Shown here: in pieces, positions 1 to 8,570 of the stretch
Layout of the letters: each line of letters begins with the position of its first letter
Numbering within the stretch: position 1 is the first letter of the stretch
DNA from: Flavobacteriales bacterium UBA5422
Lineage (GTDB): Bacteria > Bacteroidota > Bacteroidia > Flavobacteriales_D > Crocinitomicaceae
NCBI GenBank assembly: GCA_002409405.1
Contig: DHNG01000017.1
Coordinates: 2,664-46,902, forward strand
DNA: 44,239 nt
Direction of reading: 5' to 3'
The notes under the pieces: model-generated
What the model saw: the letters and a program-made list of their open reading frames with translations, nothing else
Told to the model about the DNA's origin: nothing
Databases searched by the model: none
Position numbers and translations under genes: made by a program

Positions 1-3000
1 TTTTACGGGAATGTCAATTATCCATTTACCTTACCTGGAACCACGACCGTTACCGATTACTTGTACTACGGGAAACCAAAGAGCGTAAAAACGTACGATC
101 ACCAAGGGAAGATTCACCAGGAAAAACTGTACAATTACAGCTATACCCTCGCGTTTGAAGACGGATACGGACGCCCCAATTTCTACCGCGATCAGGTGAA
201 CCGATATTATCAACCGGTCACTGATAATTACGAGTACCGGGATTACTACACCGGAGATGAGCCAACTGCTACGGTTGGTTCCACGGTTCAAACAGGAGAT
301 GCTGCAAAATGGACCATCGCAGGAAGTGTCCGCGGAATCGGAGGCTCCGAAGGTTATTCGATGGAGCATCCGAAGTACCTGCCCTTTTATTTCCATGATG
401 AATTACGGGCATCTTTTACAATCTCTGACGTCAATGGTGATCCACTTACAAGCGGATACATGAACCCTGCTTATGCATTCAATTCCTATTTTATAAAACT
501 GGTTTCTGAAATTGACCGTACTTACGAAGACGGGCTGACCACGCAATTGACTGCCAATCCGGTTATTGTCACCGACCCTGTGAGAAACAAGGAACCGAAA
601 CCACGCAATCCGTTTGGTGGTGGCATCGTCAAGCCGTCGACTGCTTTTGACTCACTGTACCTGGACATGATTACGAATGCACCTGCTGAAACAGCCTACA
701 ACGCTCTGATGCAAGCCGGAAATTCACTTTCCCAGCAAGTACTAGGTGCAATGGGAATGAGCGATTCGTTTACGTTTGACCAGAAAGTTAACATTATGGC
801 CAATCAGGGAGGACTAACAAATGGTATCTGGCTCGGAATCCTAGATATAGCAACGTACTTAACTCCCCTGCAATTGAAACGCCTGGTGCTGAGTCAACCG
901 TATTTCACAGATACCATTCAGAAGAGAGCCATTGAAGTACGGCTCACCGACAAAAGTATACTTACGGCGATCCTTACACGCAATCCGTATTTGTCGGATG
1001 ACGTGGTGGGTTACATGACCGACGCACCGTCGGACTGGATTGGTGAAAGTTATGAGCATGCACTGGCAGTGCAACCGTTATTTACGGATTCCCTGCTAAA
1101 AGTCGTCGTTGAAGATGATAAGTTGAAATGGCAGATGCTGACAACTGTGTTGAAGCATCAGCAACCGCTGGATGACCACTACCGGATTCTGATGGATCGT
1201 ACCGATTTGACGACAGCATCCATCGCTGATTTGTTCCTGACCGGAGACGGAATACCTTCCGATACGACCCTTTATTATTTCTTTACCGAGCGCACCACCG
1301 ATTCGGCAACGGTACAAGCCATCATTGACCATGTTGCACGTCCGCTTCCGGCTTACCTGAAAGGACACCTGGAAATTACCTTCCCGCTGGTTGTTTTCCA
1401 CGACTGGGTCAACTGGCCGGGATACAACCCGTTGGATGCTTATTGCGGTAATCCTGTCAGCGGTTCACGGATTTACATCGAGACAAAAACAGAGTACGAA
1501 TACTACGAAGCCGATTACAGAGGTCACGCACAAGGAAAAGCCTATGAATTGCTCATGGGGATGATTTCTTCTGTTGACGAGCCTTCGACCTTCCCGAAAA
1601 ATGTACCGACCTATTCGGCCGACAGTATCTACATTCCGGCATTGCGTCTGAAATACGAACCTTCGTGGCAGGTATTTGCCAAAAAAGTGACTTCTCCTCA
1701 CCTGCCGGGTGCTTCCCAACGGGAAGAATATTTTTACCTGTACGATTTACAGAACCGCTACGGACGCCACTGGGCCAACTACGATGTGACCAATTACGAA
1801 AAGTACCAGATGGAGGAATTCTGGGACACCGGTATACCATTGGATACCGTTGTGTACAACAAAGACCTAAACCGCGCTTTCCACCATGATTTCGGCGAAC
1901 TTCCTGACATCCCCCAATATGACGGGATGGTCAAATCACGGGATTACAACATGCGGGGGATTCCATTCCAGAAAACCAGTTTCTCCCGGACAGCAGCTGA
2001 TCCGGCGGTCGTTTCCCGATCGGAGTACTACCATTACGATGCCCGCTGGAATTTTTCGGATTTGACCTCGGCAACCATTGCACGCACCTTTGTCGGTGAC
2101 ACCTGTATTATACCTCCCGGTGAACCTTCCTGCGCATGTATTTATGAAAACCACATTTTCGGAGATTACGAAATGGGATTGATGCAGCAACGCTACACAC
2201 CGGAAAACTATTGTTACTACCACATCGGTGGAGACGGAACCGGCTGGCAATACGCTTACTGGGTGTGTCCGCGGGAAGTAGATGCATACGCATGCTATCC
2301 CGGGCAGATCACATCGGAGATTTGTTCCGAACCGGAAGGACCTGAATCTCCGGAAAACCCAGGCGGGCCGATAGCGATTTACCCGATCGGGGAAGTACTT
2401 TCCAAAACATTACAGCTGCGCAGTACCTACGTACAGGTAGACACGGTGGATTACTTGTCAGATCATGATTTTCTCGACAATAAATGGGATCGCAAGAACC
2501 GCTACATTGCCGAATTCGGGATGGACAGCATCGGGCCGGACCCCATCGACGGGTTCCAGGGGAAAAACTACCGGATGATTCTGCCGTTCACGTCCCTGCT
2601 CTCCCAAAAAATACTAGAGCGCAATCGCCATACACAGGTTGCATTACAAGAAGATGCTACGGGATTGCAAACAAAATACCATTACCAGAAACCCACGTAT
2701 TACCATTACCGCAACACCCGCTGTGAAAGCGATGGGTACAGTACTGTTCTTTACCGGAATACGGGACTTCCGTTCCGTGTAACAGTGGGTTACGGAAGAG
2801 CGGATTCCATGGGAACGGATTATACGTATACCACTGCTGCGCAGGTAGCTTCAACAACGAATCCGTTCGGGCTGGAAATGCGCTACACGTTTGACGGGTT
2901 CAACCGCCTGATCCAGGTGCGGGAGTTTAGTTCAACGGATACACTGGTACTCTCCGAAGCCGCTTACCACCTGTGGGACAGAGGGTCTGCATCGGATGAC

Positions 3001-6000
3001 TTCATGGAACGGGCAGCACAGAATTACGTGGAAAAACGCGTCTTCAACAGCAGTGACCCGGCCGATTATTCCTTTACCCGCGAGTATGCCGACCCGCTGG
3101 GACGGGCTGCAGGTGCTGTGACCGCTTACAATGAGGAAGGAAGAACCCAGTTTATTTATACTGGAAGTGTCTGGTACGACAAATGGGACCGGGGTTTCCG
3201 GCAGTTTAAAAACGTTGCTCCCACCTCCGTAGGTATTTCATCCGGGCAAACACATGCCATCCCTGCCTTGCAATGGGATTACACGACATCGTTTACGGAG
3301 TCTGAACTGGAGCGCACCCCGAAAAACCGTGCGAAGAAAGCAGCGGATTTTGGTGTGAGCATCACTTCTCCGATCGACAAAACGGTACGCAAGCGCTATG
3401 CCATTGCCAACAATGTATACACGTCTTGTGAACTGGAACTTTCCGGCGACGAGCTCCGGGCAGTTATGACCGATGGCAATACGGCAGGATTCCGCTTTTT
3501 CCGCGTACAAACCCTTGATCAGGACGACAACAAGTCGGTGGTATATACCAACGCGTTCGGGCAAACCATCGGAACGATTTCTTACCTGAGCGCCTCCGAT
3601 AAGGTGATTACCCTGTTTGTGTACGACAACATGGGGAATGTGAAACAGGTCATCAACCCGGTGAAACTGGAAAACACCTATGAATATAACCTGTTGGGGC
3701 AGTTGTACCGCGAAACGACACCGGAAGCGGGCGAGAAAAAATACATGTATAACAAACGGGGACAGGTGTCCCTGATGCTGGACCAGGAGTTGTGGAGTCG
3801 CATGGATGGATCAGACCGTGCGCCGCTGTACCGCGAATACCGTTACGATGCCTACGGGCGACCAACGGATGTCGGGTTTATCGAAGGACCTGTTTACAGG
3901 GAAAGTACACAGTACGGACCGCTGCACTACAAAACGGAGTTTTATGGTGTGTACGAACATCCGGATAAATACCCGCTGTGTGCTGTGCCGCACTACAATC
4001 CGAACCCGCAGGAGTGTGCGTATTTTGACTATGTGTTCTCACACAGTTCCACGCAAGACTGGTTACTGCGCTACCAGGTAACGGAACTCGAAGGTGGTCT
4101 GAATCCGGGAGCATATGCACCCGACGATATCCGGGATGTCGTGTTTTCAACGCCGGAGTACCATACCCTGGTACAACGGGAGAAAAAATACGTGTACCAG
4201 GACAATACCGGACTGTTGGAACACACGGAAAGTTATGATCTTTCGGGTTATGAAATCCAACGGGTGTTGTACGGCTACAATTACCGCGGGAAAATTAACC
4301 ATCAGAAAACCTACTTCAACGAAACACCGCAAACCATTACCGATATTACACTGGTGGAGTCTGCAGTGATTGAATACCCCGCATATAGCACGCAAGGCTT
4401 ACCACTGCATCAATCGGTGGACGTGGACAACGATGGTAATCTCGAGCTCCAATATTTCTACCAGTACGATGCCCTGAGCAGGTTGCGCGCCATCAAAGTA
4501 CTGGACAATAACGGCATTTCAGACAACGCCACCACCATTGTCCAATATGCATACGACAATGTAGAAGGTGTACTGAATACACGTATTCACGAGGTTAGTA
4601 AACCATTGACACAAACAACTTACAGCTACGATGAACGCGTACGTCTGAAGAGCATCATCACCAAGAATGCGACTGTTGATTCTTCTTCTCCCGAACTGAT
4701 GAAACACCAGTATCACTACGACATGCAAGTACCAACGTATGAAAACCCGATTCAAACCCATGTGCCGGGATTCGGATTCAACCACAATGGAAACATCAAT
4801 GGAATAATCAGCTCCTATGATTTTGAGGGTGTTTACGGAAGTCCACCTTCCCAGTTTGCTCATCCAACCGTTTACGGCTACAAATACGACCGCCTGAACC
4901 GACTCGTGCATGCAGACGGGTTGGTAGGTGATTTTGTAGTTGCGGCAATCGCCGTAGGGCAACAAGCAGCAGGGACACTCATCGGGAATGAATACTATAA
5001 CTACGATAAGATCGGAAACATCAAATACATGGACCGTACCATTCGCCATTCAGACCCATTGGACAACACAGTGGTAAGCAAAGCAGAAGGATGGGGATAT
5101 TATTACAACAGTCAAAACAGGCTGACACAGGTAATGGGAAATCCGGGAACTGCAAGCCGCGGTTACACGTATGATAAAAACGGAAACCTGCTCACCGACA
5201 GTTACCGGGAAATTACCGAAATGCAATACGGAAGAACCGCTTATCCGTATTACTTAGAAGCAGATAACAACAAAATTGCTTATCTTTATTCCGTTGATGA
5301 CCAACGTATGTATAAGAAAGTAGAAAGCCCGACAGAAACAACATCCGAGTTTTACCTGCAAGATGCGATGGGGAAAACCGTTGCACTGCGCCGCAAAGTC
5401 GGTTCGGCTACTGCTACCTGGGAATACTATGTAAACGCATCAGAACGCGAAGCACGCATCAAAAATGTAACGCACAATGGAATCATTGCGCCACAGGAGA
5501 TTGAATTCTATCTGTACGATCATTTGGGGAATACCAGAGTTGTATATGAACACACCTATGCAGGTGGCGGATTAGCAGAACTTGTAATTAATTACGCCGC
5601 AGATTACTTCTCTTACGGGAAAATCCTCAGAGAGTATGTGAATACCAACACTGGAGATCCGGAGAAGTTTTTGACGACCCAGCATGAACGGGATCAAGAG
5701 ACAGGATTGGATTACAGGGGAGCTCGTTTTTATGATAGTGATATTGCGAGGTTCCTATCTTTAGACCCATTGGCTTCTAAATTCCCAAGCTGGAGTACTT
5801 ATAACTACGTTATGGGGAATCCAATTGCATTAATTGACCCCAATGGAAAGGCACCTAAACCTCCGATGCATTATAATTATCTTACAACTGTTGGTTTGCA
5901 AATATTTGATTTTGCAAAATCAAAGGGAGCAAGTTCGCAAGGAGCATTAATGGTTTTATCACAGGCAGTTCTTGAAAGTGGATGGGATGGTTCTAGTTCA

Positions 6001-6507
6001 AACTATAATTTGTTTTCAATTATGGCTGGAAAAGGAGAGCCTTCTAACGGTCAAACATCTCATGGACGAGTTAAAGACTACACTAATATTGGAGGTTACG
6101 AAGCATCCATGCAAGACTATCATTCCAAGTTGGCAAGTAAATGGCCAAGAGCGCTTGATTTAATAAAACAAGAAAATATTACTGCAACTGGAATAGATAG
6201 AGCATTCAATACTGGTAGTTACCAACAATCTGATGCAGAACGTAATAAAACAGGAGAATATTCTTACTGTAAAGACTGTGATTATGGGAATGATATTCGA
6301 AATCAGATGAATTCAGTAAAAAAACACATGGTTAATGCATTAAATTATGGAATTAAGGCCGCTGATGAGTTTATTTCGACTTCCAATTTCATTTTGAATG
6401 GTAATGTTGCCAATTTGGATTATAAAACTGAAATAAAGGTTCAACAACATGAGACGAGAGAACAAAAAGCCAAATATGAAGGCTATCTAAAAGAATTTAA
6501 TAAGTAA
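1..6507 (+). CDS. RHS/YD-repeat polymorphic toxin with glucosaminidase tip (5'-partial)
   Basis: The frame is open from the first base, so the N-terminus lies outside the window; at least 2168 codons are visible. The body has many YD-type repeats (for example YDAYGRPTDVG and YTYDKNGNLLTDS) that in this family build a hollow shell. Around bases 5515-5850 is the RHS core, with YDHLGNTRVVY, then ETGLDYRGARFYDSDIARF and a closing DPNGK. After it (5851-6507) is a non-RHS tip. It contains QAVLESGW, NYNLFSI and YEASMQDYHSKL, which match the catalytic-Glu, substrate-loop and C-terminal helix blocks of GH73/FlgJ-type N-acetylglucosaminidases; the likely catalytic Glu codon is 5974-5976. The tip also has a CKDC motif. 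An unusual helical stretch sits at about 745-1390. No T9SS sorting domain is visible at the C-terminus, so the export route is unknown. The tip DNA is visibly more AT-rich than the body. RHS identity is very secure; the tip call is a strong motif inference. Confidence 0.93.
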   Translation, partial: FYGNVNYPFTLPGTTTVTDYLYYGKPKSVKTYDHQGKIHQEKLYNYSYTLAFEDGYGRPNFYRDQVNRYYQPVTDNYEYRDYYTGDEPTATVGSTVQTGDAAKWTIAGSVRGIGGSEGYSMEHPKYLPFYFHDELRASFTISDVNGDPLTSGYMNPAYAFNSYFIKLVSEIDRTYEDGLTTQLTANPVIVTDPVRNKEPKPRNPFGGGIVKPSTAFDSLYLDMITNAPAETAYNALMQAGNSLSQQVLGAMGMSDSFTFDQKVNIMANQGGLTNGIWLGILDIATYLTPLQLKRLVLSQPYFTDTIQKRAIEVRLTDKSILTAILTRNPYLSDDVVGYMTDAPSDWIGESYEHALAVQPLFTDSLLKVVVEDDKLKWQMLTTVLKHQQPLDDHYRILMDRTDLTTASIADLFLTGDGIPSDTTLYYFFTERTTDSATVQAIIDHVARPLPAYLKGHLEITFPLVVFHDWVNWPGYNPLDAYCGNPVSGSRIYIETKTEYEYYEADYRGHAQGKAYELLMGMISSVDEPSTFPKNVPTYSADSIYIPALRLKYEPSWQVFAKKVTSPHLPGASQREEYFYLYDLQNRYGRHWANYDVTNYEKYQMEEFWDTGIPLDTVVYNKDLNRAFHHDFGELPDIPQYDGMVKSRDYNMRGIPFQKTSFSRTAADPAVVSRSEYYHYDARWNFSDLTSATIARTFVGDTCIIPPGEPSCACIYENHIFGDYEMGLMQQRYTPENYCYYHIGGDGTGWQYAYWVCPREVDAYACYPGQITSEICSEPEGPESPENPGGPIAIYPIGEVLSKTLQLRSTYVQVDTVDYLSDHDFLDNKWDRKNRYIAEFGMDSIGPDPIDGFQGKNYRMILPFTSLLSQKILERNRHTQVALQEDATGLQTKYHYQKPTYYHYRNTRCESDGYSTVLYRNTGLPFRVTVGYGRADSMGTDYTYTTAAQVASTTNPFGLEMRYTFDGFNRLIQVREFSSTDTLVLSEAAYHLWDRGSASDDFMERAAQNYVEKRVFNSSDPADYSFTREYADPLGRAAGAVTAYNEEGRTQFIYTGSVWYDKWDRGFRQFKNVAPTSVGISSGQTHAIPALQWDYTTSFTESELERTPKNRAKKAADFGVSITSPIDKTVRKRYAIANNVYTSCELELSGDELRAVMTDGNTAGFRFFRVQTLDQDDNKSVVYTNAFGQTIGTISYLSASDKVITLFVYDNMGNVKQVINPVKLENTYEYNLLGQLYRETTPEAGEKKYMYNKRGQVSLMLDQELWSRMDGSDRAPLYREYRYDAYGRPTDVGFIEGPVYRESTQYGPLHYKTEFYGVYEHPDKYPLCAVPHYNPNPQECAYFDYVFSHSSTQDWLLRYQVTELEGGLNPGAYAPDDIRDVVFSTPEYHTLVQREKKYVYQDNTGLLEHTESYDLSGYEIQRVLYGYNYRGKINHQKTYFNETPQTITDITLVESAVIEYPAYSTQGLPLHQSVDVDNDGNLELQYFYQYDALSRLRAIKVLDNNGISDNATTIVQYAYDNVEGVLNTRIHEVSKPLTQTTYSYDERVRLKSIITKNATVDSSSPELMKHQYHYDMQVPTYENPIQTHVPGFGFNHNGNINGIISSYDFEGVYGSPPSQFAHPTVYGYKYDRLNRLVHADGLVGDFVVAAIAVGQQAAGTLIGNEYYNYDKIGNIKYMDRTIRHSDPLDNTVVSKAEGWGYYYNSQNRLTQVMGNPGTASRGYTYDKNGNLLTDSYREITEMQYGRTAYPYYLEADNNKIAYLYSVDDQRMYKKVESPTETTSEFYLQDAMGKTVALRRKVGSATATWEYYVNASEREARIKNVTHNGIIAPQEIEFYLYDHLGNTRVVYEHTYAGGGLAELVINYAADYFSYGKILREYVNTNTGDPEKFLTTQHERDQETGLDYRGARFYDSDIARFLSLDPLASKFPSWSTYNYVMGNPIALIDPNGKAPKPPMHYNYLTTVGLQIFDFAKSKGASSQGALMVLSQAVLESGWDGSSSNYNLFSIMAGKGEPSNGQTSHGRVKDYTNIGGYEASMQDYHSKLASKWPRALDLIKQENITATGIDRAFNTGSYQQSDAERNKTGEYSYCKDCDYGNDIRNQMNSVKKHMVNALNYGIKAADEFISTSNFILNGNVANLDYKTEIKVQQHETREQKAKYEGYLKEFNK

Positions 6508-6513
6508 AGAAAA

Positions 6514-7155
6514 ATGGGAAAAATGATATTATACTTGACTTTATTCTGTAGCTATTCTTACAGTTGTGTCAGTGACAAATATGATTATGAAAATCAAAAA
6601 TCAACTATTTCAATAGAGAATGTTGATTCAGTAAAATACGAGTCTGTATTTGACCCAAGTAAAACTTACGAAATAAGACATTACTTTCAAGATGACATTA
6701 AAGATTCGTTGTTCATTTTTAAAAATGATAGATGTATTTATAAATTTTTCTGTCGGGAAGAGGACGAGAATATGGGATATTTTGTAGAAGATGGAATCTC
6801 ATTAGTAAATGAACAAGGGGATATTATAAAAGCTGATATGTTGGAGTCTAATTCTATACTTTTCATTCCGATGACAATGAGTTTTAATGGATGGACTCGT
6901 ATTTTTACCTATGATTTAAAGTCAGGGCAAGAAGTATTGCTGTCAAAGGAAGATAAAAAGTTTGATATTTATTCGAGAGGACACGCATACATTAAGGGGC
7001 ATTCAATTTTTTGTCTACAAGGAACGAAAGTTGATGATGGGTACGTTAAACAATATCAAATCAAAAATAGTAGCTACGTATTGAAAAAAACATACAAGTA
7101 TAAAGAGGCTGAATATACGGATTCAATTATTTTAAGAGATATAATGAAAAAATAA
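6514..7155 (+). CDS. Candidate periplasmic immunity lipoprotein for the RHS glucosaminidase tip
   Basis: This 213-residue protein starts seven bases after the toxin stop codon, so the two are surely co-transcribed. The N-terminus is a short signal peptide with basic residue, hydrophobic stretch and a Cys at residue 18 (SYSC), followed by the acidic VSDKYDYE; this fits a relaxed Bacteroidota lipobox. The rest is soluble, rich in aromatic and charged residues, and I recognise no family. In polymorphic toxin loci the gene immediately after the toxin tip is normally the cognate immunity gene. A periplasmic lipoprotein is where protection against a peptidoglycan hydrolase would be needed, which agrees with the tip assignment. 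Base composition is AT-rich like the tip. The immunity role is inference from position and predicted location only; lipid attachment is plausible but the lipobox is imperfect. Confidence 0.75.
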   Translation: MGKMILYLTLFCSYSYSCVSDKYDYENQKSTISIENVDSVKYESVFDPSKTYEIRHYFQDDIKDSLFIFKNDRCIYKFFCREEDENMGYFVEDGISLVNEQGDIIKADMLESNSILFIPMTMSFNGWTRIFTYDLKSGQEVLLSKEDKKFDIYSRGHAYIKGHSIFCLQGTKVDDGYVKQYQIKNSSYVLKKTYKYKEAEYTDSIILRDIMKK

Positions 7156-7163
7156 GGGTAGTG

Positions 7164-7298
7164 TTCCAAACTTGCACCTGAGTTATTTTTAAATAATTAA
7201 TCAATTGAAAACCAGAAACAAATTGTTTCTGGTTTTTTGTTTTTTCCACTACCTGTGGTATATCTTTACTCAAAAGAATGCAAAACAGGTATCTTAAA
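7164..7298 (+). repeat. 135-bp direct repeat, copy A
   Basis: This stretch aligns without gaps to 8093-8227; by hand count 118 of 135 positions are identical. It begins eight bases after the stop of the candidate immunity gene and includes a terminator-like hairpin. A short third partial copy of its first 21 bases occurs at 7318-7338 (19 of 21 identical to 7161-7181). It contains no supported gene. Its position after each immunity-like gene suggests a shared 3' boundary of toxin-immunity cassettes. Confidence 0.9.
7208..7248 (+). terminator. Rho-independent terminator in repeat copy A
   Basis: The arms AACCAGAAAC (7210-7219) and GTTTCTGGTT (7225-7234) are perfectly complementary around a five-base loop and run into a T-rich tract. 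It would end the transcript of the RHS toxin and its downstream gene. Confidence 0.85.
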
Positions 7299-7533
7299 CG
7301 CAGCGTTTTCATACCACGTGTTCCAAATCTGCACCTGATGGAATGGGGTCATGTATCAGATTCCTGCCTCGACGCAGGGTGACAGCTTGCGAAGGGATTT
7401 GCTGTTTGTTTTTGGCTTGGAGGGAGTAAATTTACCAGCGGAAAGCCTGAAAAACAACAGCAAAGACGGAGCAACTAAAACCCGTAGGCGGAAAAGGCAG
7501 CCTAAAAAAACACAAAACACTATGGAAAAACCA
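7299..7533. other. Non-coding spacer between repeat A and the RHS remnant
   Basis: Apart from the short repeat fragment at 7318-7338, I see no gene or recognisable domain. A 66-codon open frame (7351-7551) encodes a basic, low-complexity sequence with no recognisable motif, and it runs into the RHS remnant in a different frame, so it is not called. Confidence 0.5.
7318..7338 (+). repeat. Partial third copy of the repeat start
   Basis: Twenty-one bases match the start of the repeat region at 7161-7181 with two differences (TC for CT). The rest of the repeat is absent, suggesting a third, eroded junction between copy A and the RHS remnant. Confidence 0.6.
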
Positions 7534-7613
7534 CTTATCCGTACTATTTAGAGGCCGATGATAACGAAATTTATTATCTTTACTCTGTTGACAACCAACG
7601 TATGTACAAGAAA
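7534..7613 (+). pseudogene. RHS core fragment (remnant of a displaced toxin gene)
   Basis: This 80-base stretch aligns without gaps to 5240-5319 of the intact RHS gene, 66 of 80 bases identical by hand count. Read in the matching frame it encodes YPYYLEADDNEIYYLYSVDN and then QRMYKK, against YPYYLEADNNKIAYLYSVDD and QRMYKK in the gene. Many differences are synonymous, so it derives from a diverged, once-coding RHS copy rather than a recent duplication. There is no start codon and the frame is not open upstream. About nine bases later, GACCCATTG (7622-7630) equals a piece of the RHS core at 5764-5772, possibly a deletion scar, but that match is short. Confidence 0.9.
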
Positions 7614-7650
7614 TTATGCATGACCCATTGAATTAGGTTTAAAAATTATT

Positions 7651-8076
7651 ATGATCATAATATATTTCCTGTTAATTACAAATTATGTTCTGTTAAGTAG
7701 ATTATATTCAAACAGAAAAATAGATGATAACGAAACAAAAATTAATGCCTTATCTTGTATTATTCTTACATTACTATTTCATTCCCTTTTAGTAATATTT
7801 GAACAATTTAGTGGTTACGATATTGGCATTCAAAGTTTTTGGAAAAGAGATTCTGATGTACCTAAATCCAGTTATGGCTATATTTTCGGAGCTGTTTTTA
7901 TTGTTCTATATCTTTTGCTATTTAGAATTGTCAAGAACAAAATTACTTTTGCAAAGAAGATTAGAATTATTAGAAAAATTATACAAATTAGGAACTTAAC
8001 ACTATATGCATGGATTTATGTAATTGCAATTATTTTCCTATTTGTATTCACATTATATCTGGCAATTAAAAAATAA
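7651..8076 (+). CDS. Orphan four-helix membrane protein, candidate immunity protein
   Basis: A 141-residue hydrophobic protein with four predicted membrane segments at about residues 1-16, 31-50, 73-90 and 118-137. The segments are separated by short charged loops, including a basic loop of Arg, Lys and Ile around residues 91-115. I recognise no family. It follows the RHS remnant and precedes the second copy of the 135-bp repeat, so its position copies that of the candidate immunity gene at 6514-7155. Small multi-pass proteins are a common immunity type against membrane-acting or cytoplasm-entering toxins. The toxin tip it would have matched is gone. Composition is strongly AT-rich, like the other tip-linked genes. 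The start at 7651 is the first ATG after the remnant. Coding status is likely; the immunity role is inference from context. Confidence 0.7.
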   Translation: MIIIYFLLITNYVLLSRLYSNRKIDDNETKINALSCIILTLLFHSLLVIFEQFSGYDIGIQSFWKRDSDVPKSSYGYIFGAVFIVLYLLLFRIVKNKITFAKKIRIIRKIIQIRNLTLYAWIYVIAIIFLFVFTLYLAIKK

Positions 8077-8092
8077 AGGGGAGTTGGTAATC

Positions 8093-8227
8093 TTCCAAAC
8101 TTGCACCTGAGTTATTTTTAAAAAATTAATCCATTGAAACCCAGAAGCAAATTGTTTCTGGGTTTTTGTTTTTTCAACAACCTGCGGTATACCTCTATTC
8201 AAAAGAACATAACACATATATCTTAAA
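8093..8227 (+). repeat. 135-bp direct repeat, copy B
   Basis: This is the gapless partner of 7164-7298. It begins 17 bases after the orphan membrane-protein gene and again carries a hairpin followed by a T tract. The differences cluster in the last third; the first 60 bases are nearly unchanged. Confidence 0.9.
8136..8176 (+). terminator. Rho-independent terminator in repeat copy B
   Basis: The arms ACCCAGAAGC (8139-8148) and GTTTCTGGGT (8154-8163) pair with one G-T wobble and run into a T-rich tract. Relative to copy A, one A-T pair has become C-G through changes on both sides of the stem. Confidence 0.82.
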
Positions 8228-8570
8228 AAGGGGAAAACATTCTACTCATCTTCTACCCTGCATGCATACAGGAAATAAAAAAGCAATGGTCCGGAGTAAG
8301 AAGGTGTTCCGATGCCATGTAATCATTTCATTTCCGACAAAACAAGTGATAACCATTGATTTCCAGTTAAATATACCTGAATTGTGTTTTTCGGTATTTA
8401 TCCGCTGAATTAACCGAAAAGAATGTCAGTACTTTGAATCAGTCATGACAGTATATAAAAGTGGAGTTGCAACCACCTTCGCAGCGAGAAAAACGACCAT
8501 CCCGGCTGGTTCTTAAAGGGGGAGAAATCCGAAAAGCCTCACGAGTAGGAAGTTATTTAAATGAAATAAA
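8228..8570. other. Intergenic region and long leader of the PixA-like gene
   Basis: No supported gene. An 80-codon open frame (8166-8408) begins inside the repeat and has no recognisable motif. The last 130 bases before the next gene are distinct from the AT-rich surroundings and hold short inverted repeats: GTGG/CCAC around 8461-8476, and GACCA/TGGTT flanking TCCCGGC near 8497-8513. They may form a structured 5' leader. No known riboswitch class was recognised and no convincing TAnnTTTG box was found. Confidence 0.4.

Noticed and set aside
4519..5049. 176-codon minus-strand open frame within the RHS gene
   Set aside because: Antisense of clear YD-repeat coding sequence; no start context or known domain.
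5851..6507. T9SS sorting domain at the end of the RHS protein
   Set aside because: No YPNP-type motif or Ig-like end; the C-terminus is a charged helix ending KEFNK.
7351..7551. 66-codon open frame upstream of the RHS remnant
   Set aside because: Basic low-complexity product without motif; it runs into the RHS remnant in another frame, so it is likely chance.
7164..8227. Insertion sequence or composite transposon bounded by the direct repeats
   Set aside because: No transposase, no terminal inverted repeats and no target-site duplication; the hairpin in each repeat is terminator-like.
8166..8408. 80-codon open frame after repeat copy B
   Set aside because: It begins inside the repeat and has no recognisable domain, signal or neighbour logic.
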